Part shown: piece after piece, positions 7,062 through 15,906 of the stretch | Position numbering within the stretch: the first letter of the stretch is position 1 | Layout: the number at the start of each line of letters is the position of its first letter | Assembly: GCA_035503915.1 (NCBI GenBank) | Contig: DATJSU010000010.1 | Coordinates: forward strand, 39,550-103,549 | DNA length: 64,000 bases | Direction of reading: 5' to 3' | From: DATJMJ01 sp035503915 | Lineage (GTDB): Bacteria > Actinomycetota > Acidimicrobiia > Acidimicrobiales > Palsa-688 | Notes under the pieces: model-generated | What the model was told of the DNA's origin: nothing | The model's input: only the letters and a program-made list of their open reading frames with translations | The model's database searches: none | Translations under genes and position numbers: made by a program

Positions 7062-9137
7062 ATGTCAAAGGCGGCCTGGCTCCCCACCCGCAAGAGCACC
7101 CAAATTGACGATTACCACGGCGACCAAGTTGCCGACCCCTACCGCTGGCTCGAGGACAGCAACTCCGAAGAAACCCGGCGGTGGGTGCAGGCACAGAACC
7201 AGCTGACAGAAGAGTTCCTGTCCCAAGTGCCGTCGCGAGCCGAGTTGCGCCAGCGGCTAACCGAGATTTGGGATTACCCCACTTACAGTGTGCCCTTTGA
7301 GCGCGGTGGCCTCTGGTTCCAGCAACGTAACTCGGGCCTCCAGGACCAGTCCGTTTACTACGTGATGGCGTCTCCCGACGCTGAGGATGCACGGGCCCTT
7401 CTTGACCCGAATGTCCTCTCCGATGACGGTAGCGTCTCGGTGCAGGTTGTCGAGGCAAGTGACGATGGCGCGCTGTTCGCCTATGCAACCAGCGAGGCGG
7501 GCTCGGACTGGGCCACTTGGCGCGTAAGGGACGTCGCCTCAGGCCAGGACCTGCCCGATGTTGTCGATTGGTGCAAAAACCCGCACGCCGCCTGGAACAA
7601 GGACGGCTCGGGCTTTTACTACTCAGCAACCGAGCGAGCGGCGCCACAAGGCTCCGTGGCGGGAGACGTCGGGCTGGAGCGAATATTTCTCCATCGGCTC
7701 GGTACTGCACAAGACGACGACGAACTTGTCTTTGAAGCACCCGAGGAACCGGAGTGGCTTCCTTTTGTCATGGTGAGCGACGACGGCCGCTTCGTGATAA
7801 TCCACGTCACCATCGGTACGGCGCCTGAGACCCGTGTAGAAGTTGTCGACCTCGAGGCGCCGGGCGCCGGCCTGCGCCCACTGGTTGATGATTTCGCGTC
7901 GCTCGCCCGGGTCATAGGCAACGTGGGGGAGACGTTCCTCGTCCTCACGGACGACGACGCTGAGCGGCACAGGATCGTGGCGGTTGAACTGCGGGCGCCA
8001 GACCGCGCCAATTGGCGTGAAATTGTCCCCGAGCGCGGCGCCCTGCTTCTTGGGGCACGTACCTGTGGTGGCCACATCGTCTGCCATTACCTCCAGGATG
8101 CTTGTTCGCGCCTGGTTATTTTCGATATGGAGGGCAATCAAGTACGCGACCTCGACATCCCGCCGGTCGTGGCCGTCGCGGCGCGTTACGACGAAAGTGG
8201 CATAGTTGGGCACGCACAAAAAGACCTCTTCCAGTTCGAGCTGCGCTCCTTTGCTGACCCGGGCACCCTGTGGTCTCATAACGTCAAGACTGGCGAGTCG
8301 AAGGTGCTCCGGCGCTCGCTTGCTCGCATTAGGCCCGACCAGATGGTGTGCGAAGAGGTCTTCGTCGTGGCCTCTGACGGTGCAGGGATCCCGCTTTTTC
8401 TCACCCGTAGGCATGACCTCCACCCGAACGGCGAGGTCCCGGTCCTGCTCTACGGCTACGGCGGGTTCAACGTCCCGATCACGCCCGATTTCAACAGGAG
8501 CGATGCACTTTTCGTCGAGCGTGGCGGGCTGCTGGCCGTAGCATGCCTGCGAGGTGGGGGGGAGTACGGGAAGTCGTGGTACGAAGCCGGGCGCCTAGCG
8601 AACAAGCAGCGAGTGTTCGACGATTTCTGTGACTGTGCCCGCTGGCTGGTGAGCTCGGGGTGGTCAACATCCAAGAAAATTGCCATAAATGGGGCGTCCA
8701 ACGGGGGCCTGTTGGTCGGAGCGTGCCTCGTCCAACATCCAGAGCTATTTGGGGCGGCGGTGCCCGAAGTCGGGGTGATGGACATGCTCCGCTTTCATAA
8801 GTTCACAAGGGGTTGGGCATGGAAAAGCGATTTTGGCGACCCAGACGACCCGGAAGAGTACAGGTGGCTGCGGGCGTACTCGCCTCTGCAGAACATCGAA
8901 CCAGGGACCTGTTACCCGCCGACCCTGGTGACAACCGGGGACCACGACGACCGCGTGATCCCTGGGCATTCGTACAAGTTTGCGGCGGCACTACAGGAGG
9001 CCGCGCCCCAAGGTTGCGCATCGCCGGTGCTTATCCGGGTCGAGGCTCAGACCGGCCACGGAGCTGGTAAACCGACGTCCAAGTCAATCGCCGAACGCGC
9101 AGACGTCCTGGCCTTTCTTGACGCCGTCCTCAGCTAG
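7062..9137 (+). CDS. Prolyl oligopeptidase (S9A family serine peptidase)
   Basis: 691-residue cytoplasmic peptidase cleaving short proline-containing peptides. The N-terminal segment DYHGDQVADPYRWLED is the classic S9A opening, followed by a seven-bladed propeller to about residue 400 and an alpha/beta-hydrolase domain. Catalytic residues are visible: Ser546 in GASNGG, Asp in GDHDDRVIPGHS, and His666 in QTGHGAG. VLLYGYGGFNVPITPDF and CLRGGGEYGKSWYEAG form the oxyanion region. Length is normal for the family. ATG 7062 follows a leaderless-type -10 at 7049. No signal peptide is seen. A hairpin at 9167-9196 follows the stop. Confidence 0.95.
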   Translation: MSKAAWLPTRKSTQIDDYHGDQVADPYRWLEDSNSEETRRWVQAQNQLTEEFLSQVPSRAELRQRLTEIWDYPTYSVPFERGGLWFQQRNSGLQDQSVYYVMASPDAEDARALLDPNVLSDDGSVSVQVVEASDDGALFAYATSEAGSDWATWRVRDVASGQDLPDVVDWCKNPHAAWNKDGSGFYYSATERAAPQGSVAGDVGLERIFLHRLGTAQDDDELVFEAPEEPEWLPFVMVSDDGRFVIIHVTIGTAPETRVEVVDLEAPGAGLRPLVDDFASLARVIGNVGETFLVLTDDDAERHRIVAVELRAPDRANWREIVPERGALLLGARTCGGHIVCHYLQDACSRLVIFDMEGNQVRDLDIPPVVAVAARYDESGIVGHAQKDLFQFELRSFADPGTLWSHNVKTGESKVLRRSLARIRPDQMVCEEVFVVASDGAGIPLFLTRRHDLHPNGEVPVLLYGYGGFNVPITPDFNRSDALFVERGGLLAVACLRGGGEYGKSWYEAGRLANKQRVFDDFCDCARWLVSSGWSTSKKIAINGASNGGLLVGACLVQHPELFGAAVPEVGVMDMLRFHKFTRGWAWKSDFGDPDDPEEYRWLRAYSPLQNIEPGTCYPPTLVTTGDHDDRVIPGHSYKFAAALQEAAPQGCASPVLIRVEAQTGHGAGKPTSKSIAERADVLAFLDAVLS

Positions 9138-9604
9138 GGCCCGTCTCATGCTCCCGCGAACGCGCAACAGGGGCAGGCTAAAAAGCCCACCCCTGTCGAC
9201 AAGGCACGCCCCTAAACGTGTGATTTAGCTTTTGGGACCACCTCGAGACCGGTCCGCCGCCGGTCACGTATTGGCCGTATTTGACACTCCTTCGGGGGGT
9301 GCCGCTGGGCTGACCAGGCTGCCAGGGGCACGTGACACGCGCCAATCCCCGGCTCCCACCCGGCCCGTTAACAGCCCGGCGGACCGCTCTCCTCGGACGA
9401 GCTCAACGTTACCATCGCGCTCTCCTTTCACGGTTGCCTTTGAGCACCCAAGAAGTGTGCTCCTCAACCCAATGATATACCCGCTTCGGCCGAGATGCTA
9501 GGGCTAGGTACGTACGACAGGCGCCAGCGGGCCTCTCATGGTTTTCCTCTTGCCGTTAGGATTTGCCTTAAGCGGCCCAAAATGGCGCAGAGCCGGCTGA
9601 CCGA
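9138..9604. other. Intergenic region, no gene seen
   Basis: 467 bp between the oligopeptidase and the anti-sigma-type ATPase. Apart from the hairpin at 9167-9196, no frame has recognisable protein similarity. It presumably contains the promoter of the 9605 gene; TAGGAT near 9557 is a weak -10 candidate with no convincing -35. Confidence 0.4.
9167..9196 (+). terminator. Hairpin downstream of the prolyl oligopeptidase gene
   Basis: ACAGGGG at 9167-9173 pairs with CCCCTGT at 9190-9196. Inside, GGCT (9176-9179) pairs with AGCC (9184-9187) around an AAAA loop, separated from the outer stem by a 2x2 mismatch. It lies 30 nt after the stop codon. There is no T-tract, so it may be a Rho-independent-like terminator or a processing structure. 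Confidence 0.45.
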
Positions 9605-10054
9605 GTGACGGAGGGTGCGTGGTTGGTAACGCGGGCACCTGGGCATCTAGATGGCGTGGCTGAGGGCGGGGTGGACGAGTACGAGCGCACCTCGAAGACC
9701 TTTTCGCCGGAGCCCGGTGAGGTGTTCTCGGCGCGTCATTTTGTCGCTTCGGCGCTCGAAGTGTGGGGGTTGCAATGCGAAGACCTGCCTTTGCTGGTGA
9801 GCGAGCTAGCGACGAACGCGGTCCTGCACGCCCGCAGCGACTTTCAAGTAACGGTCCTCCGAGGGCATGGCCGGCTCCGGGTGGAAGTGTTCGACCAGAA
9901 CACGCGCCTTCCCTCCTTCGCAGTGGCGCCCGCTGATGCCTACAGCGGCCGAGGCCTCATGTTGCTGAGGGAGCTCGCCGCGGCATGGGGGGTGGAGTCG
10001 CACTCCGAGTCGGGCAAGACGATCTGGTTCGAGCTGGACATGCCCGCCGCCTGA
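9605..10054 (+). CDS. Anti-sigma factor-type ATP-binding regulator (HATPase_c_2)
   Basis: 149-residue single-domain GHKL ATPase of the RsbW-like class common in actinobacteria. The N box reads LLVSELATNAVLHAR. The ATP-lid region is GRGLMLLRELAAAWG, followed by the terminal strand KTIWFELDMP. The usual G1 DxGxG is replaced by DQNTRLPSF, as in many streptomycete regulators of this type. Such proteins generally bind a sigma factor or an anti-anti-sigma partner, but no sigma or STAS gene is adjacent, so the partner is unknown. The GTG at 9605 gives a roughly 30-residue leader; a start near 9670 is also possible. A related N-terminal domain occurs in the 29592 gene. Confidence 0.82.
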   Translation: MTEGAWLVTRAPGHLDGVAEGGVDEYERTSKTFSPEPGEVFSARHFVASALEVWGLQCEDLPLLVSELATNAVLHARSDFQVTVLRGHGRLRVEVFDQNTRLPSFAVAPADAYSGRGLMLLRELAAAWGVESHSESGKTIWFELDMPAA

Positions 10055-10066
10055 GCGTTACACGTC

Positions 10067-10096
10067 TTGACATTCAAAGGCATCAAACGATATATT
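10067..10096 (+). promoter_or_regulatory. Consensus sigma-70 promoter
   Basis: TTGACA (10067-10072), an 18-bp spacer and TATATT (10091-10096) form the best housekeeping promoter seen in the window, in an AT-rich patch. It should drive the small gene at 10188 and the glutamate dehydrogenase at 10557. The 90-nt leader contains nested inverted repeats (GGCGGCC 10141-10147 with GGCCGCC 10161-10167; CCAGGC 10151-10156 with GCCTGG 10165-10170) ending about 10 nt before the AAGGAG of the first gene. Confidence 0.7.
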
Positions 10097-10187
10097 ATTA
10101 CAGAGCTGGCGCTGAGGTTTAGGCAGTGGAGGCTGGTCGCGGCGGCCTATCCAGGCCAGGGGCCGCCTGGACAGCCAAGGAGCCTGC

Positions 10188-10544
10188 GTGGCGCGGACCA
10201 TTGACCTTTTTATCGATAGCGACCAGGAGCTTCCCGAGCTCGCGGCCCGCCTGAGCGAGTTGTTGAGAAGCCCGTTGTCTCCCTCCCCTGACGGTGCTCG
10301 CTACTCGCTCCACGAAGCCGGGGTTACGGCCTACCTCGCCCGGCACGACTTCGTTGACGACGACGACCTACCCTTGAACGAGTTCAGGTACGTCCTTTCG
10401 GCTGTTGTTCAGGGAGAGGGGCGCCTCGAGGAAAGCCCCCCAGCTACGTACTTGCGGCGAGCCAACAGGCTTCTCCGTGAGAGCTCCGGGTTGGCATCCT
10501 TGCTCGTCCTGGACCTCGAACAACCCGACAGCGCTCCCAACTAA
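10188..10544 (+). CDS. Unknown 118-residue acidic protein upstream of glutamate dehydrogenase
   Basis: GTG start with AAGGAG 6 nt upstream. The protein is soluble, without TM segments or cysteines. It begins ARTIDLFIDSDQELPELAARLSELL, a likely beta-alpha unit, and has an acidic DFVDDDDLP segment near the middle. It ends in a helix-rich half with SGLASLLVLDLEQ. I do not recognise the family. It lies directly behind the strong promoter at 10067 and 12 nt before the NAD-glutamate dehydrogenase, so the two are probably co-transcribed. A regulatory or accessory role for that enzyme is possible but only inferred from position. Confidence 0.7.
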   Translation: MARTIDLFIDSDQELPELAARLSELLRSPLSPSPDGARYSLHEAGVTAYLARHDFVDDDDLPLNEFRYVLSAVVQGEGRLEESPPATYLRRANRLLRESSGLASLLVLDLEQPDSAPN

Positions 10545-10556
10545 GGCGGCAGCGGC

Positions 10557-13500
10557 ATGTGGCTCGCCCGCGGCCCGAGCACTAGGGCAGGCGACGAGCA
10601 GATGCCGGCATTTCCTCCCGCCGGTGGCAATACTTGCCCAATGGCACCAGCACCCGAGCGTTGGGCGACCGCCTTCGCCGCGCAGCTGCGGCTCTTGCCC
10701 CGGACAGGCGGGGCAGACGGAGCTTACGAGCAGCGGCAGAGGTTCCTCGCTTCGCTGCCACCTGGCTACCCGGAAGAGACGTCACCGGAGGCGGCCGCAC
10801 GCGACTGGCAGAAGCTCTTTGCCTTGATGGCACCCCTCGGGGCGGGAAGCGAACGGAGCCTTGCCCGCTCGGCTCAAAAGATGGCAGCGACCGAAGTACC
10901 CGAACAGTCGCCGTTGGCGGCCCGGGTAGGCGCCCTCACGATCTCTCCTTGCCGAGAGGGAGCGCCAGGTGACTTCCGGCTCCGACGGGCGGGGCTCCAA
11001 CGCGTCGAAATTTCGGCCCTGGTGCCCGTCTTTCAAAGCTTCGGCCTGGCGGTCGTCGAAGCGGTCCCGTGGCGCTTCGCTTTCGGCGACGGCGCCCTGG
11101 AAGCGTACGTTGACGATTTCGGGGCCCGCCTGGAGGGCCTGGCCGCGAGAGAGGTGCCCGCGCCCGGCGCCCAAGCTCAACCCGGCGTGCAGCTCGAGGA
11201 CTTTTCTGACCGGCTCGTAGAAGCAGTGGAGGCCGTGCTTACCGGCAGTTCCGAGGTTGGGCCGCTCAACCGTTTGGTGCTAACCGCTTCGCTTGGGTGG
11301 CGCGACGTCAACCTCCTCAGTGCGTACCTTGCGTACCGCCAGCTCTCGGGGGGCCCCAGGGCGGCGGAGCACGCCGAGGCGATGGGGCTGTCGCTCACAT
11401 CGTTCCCAGCCGTGGCGGTCGCGGTCTTGGGGATGTTCAAACGGCGACTGGTGGAGCCGGACGACGCCGGCGGTCCCGAAGAGGAGCACGAGCTCGAGGA
11501 GGCACTGGCGCAGGTCCCAGACCTCGGCCACTACGAACCTTTGCAAGAGGTCGTTTCTATGGTTCGGGGGACAGTTCGCAGCAGCTGGTCGCTGCTTCGT
11601 GAGACGATCTCGCTCAAGTTCGACAGCGGGTCACTGCCGTTCCTCTCCGAGCCCAAGCCCTGGACCGAGGTTTTTGTGTGGTCACCATCTATCGAGGGGT
11701 TTCACTTGCGGTTTGGGCCCGTCGCACGGGGTGGTATCCGCTGGAGCGAGCGGCGCTCGGACCTGCGCAGCGAGGTGCTCGGGTTAGCGCGCGCTCAGGT
11801 GAAGAAGAACAGTTTGATAATCCCGACGGGGGCTAAGGGTGCCTTCGTGGTGCGCGCGGAGGGCGGCTCGAGCGAGCAAGGCCCGACCGCCTACTCGAAG
11901 TTCGTTGCCTCCCTTTTGGATGTCACCGACAACCTTATCGAGGGCGTCCCTGCCCATCCCAACGGCGTCAAGTGCCTGGACGGCTACGACCCCTACCTCG
12001 TTGTCGCAGCCGACAAGGGGACCGCGACCTTCTCCGACTTGGCAAATGAACTCAGCGCCAGGCGGTCGTTTTGGCTAGGTGACGCCTTCGCCTCTGGTGG
12101 GAGCCACGGCTATGACCATAAAGCTCTTGGGATAACGGCGAGGGGCGCCTGGCTGGCCGTGCAGCGGCACTTTAGGGCATTGGGCATGGACGCCCAGGCC
12201 GACGAGCTCCGAGTCGTCGGCGTCGGCGACATGTCTGGGGATGTTTTCGGTAATGGCTTGCTGCAAAGCAAGGCGGTGCGCCTCATCGCCGCCTTCGACC
12301 ACAGGCATATCTTTGTCGACCCCTCGCCGGTCCCAGAGGCCTTCGCCGAACGTGGTCGCTTGAGCCAATTGGCTGGCTCATCTTGGGCGGACTATGACCT
12401 GGGTACGGCGTCCAAGGGTGCCATTGTCGTGCCCCGGCAAGCCAAACAGGTTGAGGTCTCAGCTGAGGTTGCCCGTGCACTCGGGGCCGAGCCCGGTACC
12501 ATGTCGCCGCCGCAACTCGTGCGTGCTGTCCTCCAAGCTCCGGTAGACCTGATTTTCTTCGGCGGGATAGGCACTTTTGTAAAGGCACGCGACGAAAGTG
12601 ACCTGGAAGTCGATGATGCGGACAACGACGAGGTCCGGGTCAGCGCCGAAGGGCTGAGAGCTCGTGTGATCGCCGAAGGCGCCAACCTCGCCATGACCCA
12701 GCGCGCCAGGGTCGCCTACTCCCGCCGAGGCGGGCGAGTCAACACGGACTTCGTTGACAATGCGGCGGGCGTTGCCATGTCCGACCGAGAGGTCAACTTG
12801 AAGATCCTCCTCGGGCCTGCGATATCGCAAGGTCGTTTGGACGCAGGCGAGCGGGACAGGCTGCTGGCCGAGGCGGGCGAGGCGGCGGCAGAGGCTGTAC
12901 TTGCCCAGGTAGCGGGGGGGATCATCTCGCTAGACATGGCCGCAGCAACAAGCGCAGGCGACCTGCTCGTCTACGGCTCGCTCATCGACAACCTGGGGAG
13001 CTCCGGCTTGCTCGAGCGCTCGGTGGAGGACCTCCCTGGCGCCGAGGAGCTGGAACGTCGCGCTCAAGCTGGCGCGGGGTTGAGCCGCCCCGAACTAGCC
13101 GTCGTGGCAGCATATGCCCGAAGCGCACTGGCGCGGTCGGTGCAGGGTTCGCCGCTGCCCGGCCGCCCGGAAGTTTCCGGCTTGGCGGAAAGCTATTTCC
13201 CGTTCGCGTTTCGAGAGCTTTACCCCGACCTGGTGAAAGGCCACCCGCTTCTCCCACAGATCGTCTGCTCGCAATTAGCCAACGAAGTCATAAGGCAAAT
13301 GGGGCCCGTGTGGGCTTATGAGGTCTCCAATGAGCTCGGGTGTGAACTGTGGCAGGCTGCCGCTGCGTTCTATCGAGCTTCCGAGGTGCTCGGCGCCTCA
13401 AGCTTGGTGGGCGAGGTCGACCTGTTGGCGAGCAATCTGCCAATGGATGGAGAAATCTCGTTACGGCTGATGATTGCTTCAGCCGTTGGCCGCCTCGCCC

Positions 13501-14132
13501 GCTGGTACATGCGCTGGGAAAGCCAGGCAACTCGAGACGGCGGAGTTTTCGGCGAAGCTCCCGTCGCCGGGAGCTTCGCCGAACATGCCGCGCTGAGAGC
13601 GGAGCTTTCCAAAGAGCTCGGCAGCCCTGCCTCGAGCGAGCACCACGCGCTCACGCGCCTTGGAGTGCCAGAAGACGTCGCAGTGCGGGCCGCGCGGCTG
13701 CGAGACCTTGCATGCCTCGGTGAGGTCGGTCAGGTTGTCCTGTCGGCGCGCCGGCCCGTCGGCGTCGCTGTCGGCGCGTGGCGCGCCCTGGACGCAACCA
13801 TGTCCCTTGGCAAGGTCTCCGCGCTCTTGGCGCGCTGGCCAAGCCCGACCCGCTGGGAACGCTGGCAGCTCCACTTGTTGAACGACAAGGTCGAAGAGCT
13901 CCGCGCTCGGGCTGTCGAGGAGGCCGTTGCAACCTTTCCGGATGGCAGCGGAGAGCAGGCGGCGGCCAGCTGGCTGCGTGGGAGGTCGGCGACGATAGCG
14001 AGGGCTCGACCGCTTGTAGAGGACCTGCTCGAGGACCACCGCTTGGCCGCCGCTGGCTCGCGAGGGGCCGACATCTCACTGGCGGCCGTCGCCGTCGCCG
14101 CCCTTGAGGCTGTTGTCCGAAAAAGAGCATAA
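10557..14132 (+). CDS. gdhB: NAD-specific glutamate dehydrogenase, large (GDH2/L-type) family
   Basis: 1191-residue enzyme catalysing NAD-dependent oxidative deamination of glutamate to 2-oxoglutarate. The catalytic core is unmistakable: LRFGPVARGGIRWSERRSD, EVLGLARAQVKKNSLIIPTGAKG, GVGDMSGDVFGNGLLQS, AFDHRHIFVDPSP, GSSWADYD, FGGIGTFVKA and IAEGANLAMTQRARV. Classical bacterial members are about 1600 residues; this one lacks several hundred N-terminal residues and begins only about 350 residues before the core. Starts at 10557 (ATG with an overlapping AAGGCGG) or 10641 (ATG) are both possible. It follows the unknown 118-residue gene by 12 nt and precedes rpiB by 11 nt. It channels amino acids into the TCA cycle. 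Confidence 0.9.
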   Translation: MWLARGPSTRAGDEQMPAFPPAGGNTCPMAPAPERWATAFAAQLRLLPRTGGADGAYEQRQRFLASLPPGYPEETSPEAAARDWQKLFALMAPLGAGSERSLARSAQKMAATEVPEQSPLAARVGALTISPCREGAPGDFRLRRAGLQRVEISALVPVFQSFGLAVVEAVPWRFAFGDGALEAYVDDFGARLEGLAAREVPAPGAQAQPGVQLEDFSDRLVEAVEAVLTGSSEVGPLNRLVLTASLGWRDVNLLSAYLAYRQLSGGPRAAEHAEAMGLSLTSFPAVAVAVLGMFKRRLVEPDDAGGPEEEHELEEALAQVPDLGHYEPLQEVVSMVRGTVRSSWSLLRETISLKFDSGSLPFLSEPKPWTEVFVWSPSIEGFHLRFGPVARGGIRWSERRSDLRSEVLGLARAQVKKNSLIIPTGAKGAFVVRAEGGSSEQGPTAYSKFVASLLDVTDNLIEGVPAHPNGVKCLDGYDPYLVVAADKGTATFSDLANELSARRSFWLGDAFASGGSHGYDHKALGITARGAWLAVQRHFRALGMDAQADELRVVGVGDMSGDVFGNGLLQSKAVRLIAAFDHRHIFVDPSPVPEAFAERGRLSQLAGSSWADYDLGTASKGAIVVPRQAKQVEVSAEVARALGAEPGTMSPPQLVRAVLQAPVDLIFFGGIGTFVKARDESDLEVDDADNDEVRVSAEGLRARVIAEGANLAMTQRARVAYSRRGGRVNTDFVDNAAGVAMSDREVNLKILLGPAISQGRLDAGERDRLLAEAGEAAAEAVLAQVAGGIISLDMAAATSAGDLLVYGSLIDNLGSSGLLERSVEDLPGAEELERRAQAGAGLSRPELAVVAAYARSALARSVQGSPLPGRPEVSGLAESYFPFAFRELYPDLVKGHPLLPQIVCSQLANEVIRQMGPVWAYEVSNELGCELWQAAAAFYRASEVLGASSLVGEVDLLASNLPMDGEISLRLMIASAVGRLARWYMRWESQATRDGGVFGEAPVAGSFAEHAALRAELSKELGSPASSEHHALTRLGVPEDVAVRAARLRDLACLGEVGQVVLSARRPVGVAVGAWRALDATMSLGKVSALLARWPSPTRWERWQLHLLNDKVEELRARAVEEAVATFPDGSGEQAAASWLRGRSATIARARPLVEDLLEDHRLAAAGSRGADISLAAVAVAALEAVVRKRA

Positions 14133-14143
14133 GAATGTAAAGC

Positions 14144-14626
14144 GTGAAGATCGCCATCGCCAATGACCATGCCGGTTACGAGCTCAAGGTGGCAGTGACG
14201 AAGCACCTTCAGGGGCTCGGCCACGAGGTCGAAGACCTCGGTTCACATGGGACCGAACCGGTGGACTACCCGCCCTACTGTGCCGCGTGCGCGAGGCGAG
14301 TGGTCGGGGGCTCCGCTGAGGTGGGCATAGTCATCGGGGGTTCGGGCCAGGGCGAGCAAATCTCGGCCAACAAGGTGCACGGCACGCGTGCGGCGCTGTG
14401 CCATGACGAGTACACGGCGAGGCTTGCCCGCCAGCACAACGACGCAAATGTTCTCGCAATGGGAGCGCGCATACTGGCCACCGAGCTCGCTTTCGACGTG
14501 GTGGACGTCTTCTTGACGACGGCGTTCCAAGGCGGCCGTCACCAAGCACGGATCGACGAAGTCCGCGAAATAGAGCTCGAGGAAGCTCGCAAATGGGCAG
14601 CTGCGCAGGAGAGCGGCGCCCGGTAG
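14144..14626 (+). CDS. rpiB: Ribose-5-phosphate isomerase B
   Basis: 160-residue RpiB/LacAB-family isomerase interconverting ribose 5-phosphate and ribulose 5-phosphate in the pentose phosphate pathway. Family blocks: IAIANDHAGYELK at the N-terminus, DYPPYCAACARRV, IGGSGQGEQISANKVHGTRAAL and NDANVLAMGAR. The Glu in GSGQGEQI occupies the position of the catalytic base in actinobacterial RpiB, where the enteric enzyme uses Cys. GTG 14144 begins exactly at the family N-terminus and sits 11 nt after the glutamate dehydrogenase stop. Full length. Confidence 0.94.
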   Translation: MKIAIANDHAGYELKVAVTKHLQGLGHEVEDLGSHGTEPVDYPPYCAACARRVVGGSAEVGIVIGGSGQGEQISANKVHGTRAALCHDEYTARLARQHNDANVLAMGARILATELAFDVVDVFLTTAFQGGRHQARIDEVREIELEEARKWAAAQESGAR

Positions 14627-14646
14627 TTGGCTACTAGACCAGCAAA

Positions 14647-15879
14647 GTGATCAGTATTGGGCACGAAATCCCCGAGCCAGCGGAGACCTCGTTCGCCGAC
14701 CGTGGGCTCAAGCTTCACGGCCTCGAGCTGGTCAGGGTTGGGCTGCCGCTAAGAGATCCTTGGACGACTGCCGCGGGAGCGTTCAGGGTGCGGGACAGCC
14801 TCCTTGTCCGTGTCGTGCTGGAAGTGCTGGGTGACGGCGAAGGGGGCGAACAAATCGAGGGGTGGGGCGAGTGCGGCGCGCTCCCCGCCCCGAGCTACAG
14901 CTCGGAGTACACCGAGGAGGCGGCCCGAGTATCTGTGGACCGCTTGGTGCCTGCCCTGGCGGGAGGGGGTGTGGCCCGAGCGTGCGAGGTCATCGGCGCG
15001 CTCAGCGCGACCAAGGGCCACAACATGGCAAAAACGGCCTTCGAAGGCGCCTTCTTAGACGCTGAGTTGCAGGCGGCGGGCCGTTCGCTGGCAAGTTACT
15101 TGGCAAGTGCCAGCCGGGCGCGAGGCGGGCAACGCACCCGGGTGACAGCGGGCGTTGCCGTCGGATTGGCGCCAAGCCTCGGAGAGCTCGTCGAGCAAGT
15201 GGGCGGTTGGGTGGCGCAGGGCTATAAGCGCGTAAAGCTGAAAATCCGGCCTGGGCAGGACATGGAGGTCGTCGCCGCGGTGCGCGAGAGATGGCCGGAC
15301 CTCGTGCTTGCTGCCGACGCGAATGGGACCTACGCGGCCATTCCATTTGACGAAGCGGTCGGCTCTCTGCGGGCGCTCGAGCCGTTCGGCCTGGTCTGCG
15401 TGGAGCAACCACTGGCAGACGACGACCTTTTGGGCCACGCTGAACTTGCCAGGCGCACCGAGTTGCCGATTTCCCTCGATGAGGCGTTGAGCTCGCTCAG
15501 CATGCTCGCTGCTGCCCTGCGCCTAGGGGCTTGCTCGGTGGCCAACATCAAGGCGGGGCGCCTCGGTGGCTACTTGGAAGCAGTAAAAGCTCATGACCTT
15601 TGCAACGAACAGGGGGTGCCCGTGTTTTGCGGGGGCCTGGTGGAAACCGGCGTTGCGAGAGCGGCCAACGTCGCTCTCGCTGCGCTCCCGAACTTCAAGC
15701 TCCCAGGTGACCTTTCTGCCAGTGGGCGTTTCTTCGAGATGGACCTCACAAGCACTATGGCGCTGGGCCCGGACGGGGCGATAGCCGTACCCGAGGGGCC
15801 AGGCCTGGGCGTCTCGGTGGACACCTCGGCTATCGCATCGTTTGCGACCTGGCGGCTGTGGTGCCCCGTCGGCGGGTAG
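14647..15879 (+). CDS. menC: o-Succinylbenzoate synthase
   Basis: 410-residue enolase-superfamily enzyme of menaquinone synthesis, dehydrating SHCHC to o-succinylbenzoate. It has the N-terminal capping domain (GWGECGALPAPSYSSEYTEE) and a barrel with the K-x-K acid/base pair in VKLKIRPGQD. Metal ligands are Asp in AADANGTY, Glu in VEQPLADDD and Asp in ISLDEALSS; the second lysine is in NIKAGRLGG. GGLVETGVARAANVALAALPNF is the MenC-type C-terminal block. No other men genes are nearby. The GTG at 14647 gives a 20-residue leader longer than most; a later start is possible. It implies menaquinone-based respiration. Confidence 0.92.
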   Translation: MISIGHEIPEPAETSFADRGLKLHGLELVRVGLPLRDPWTTAAGAFRVRDSLLVRVVLEVLGDGEGGEQIEGWGECGALPAPSYSSEYTEEAARVSVDRLVPALAGGGVARACEVIGALSATKGHNMAKTAFEGAFLDAELQAAGRSLASYLASASRARGGQRTRVTAGVAVGLAPSLGELVEQVGGWVAQGYKRVKLKIRPGQDMEVVAAVRERWPDLVLAADANGTYAAIPFDEAVGSLRALEPFGLVCVEQPLADDDLLGHAELARRTELPISLDEALSSLSMLAAALRLGACSVANIKAGRLGGYLEAVKAHDLCNEQGVPVFCGGLVETGVARAANVALAALPNFKLPGDLSASGRFFEMDLTSTMALGPDGAIAVPEGPGLGVSVDTSAIASFATWRLWCPVGG

Positions 15880-15893
15880 TCGCTCCCCCGCGC

Positions 15894-15899
15894 TACGTT
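15894..15899 (+). promoter_or_regulatory. Leaderless -10 element of xseA
   Basis: TACGTT ends 7 nt before the ATG at 15907 with no Shine-Dalgarno between. It supports that ATG over the TTG at 15898. Confidence 0.45.
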
Positions 15900-15906
15900 G
15901 CCTTCG

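Noticed and set aside
6995..7099. Longer DUF4349 protein starting at 7099
   Set aside because: It would overlap the divergent oligopeptidase start and its promoter, and the extra residues are not of the family.
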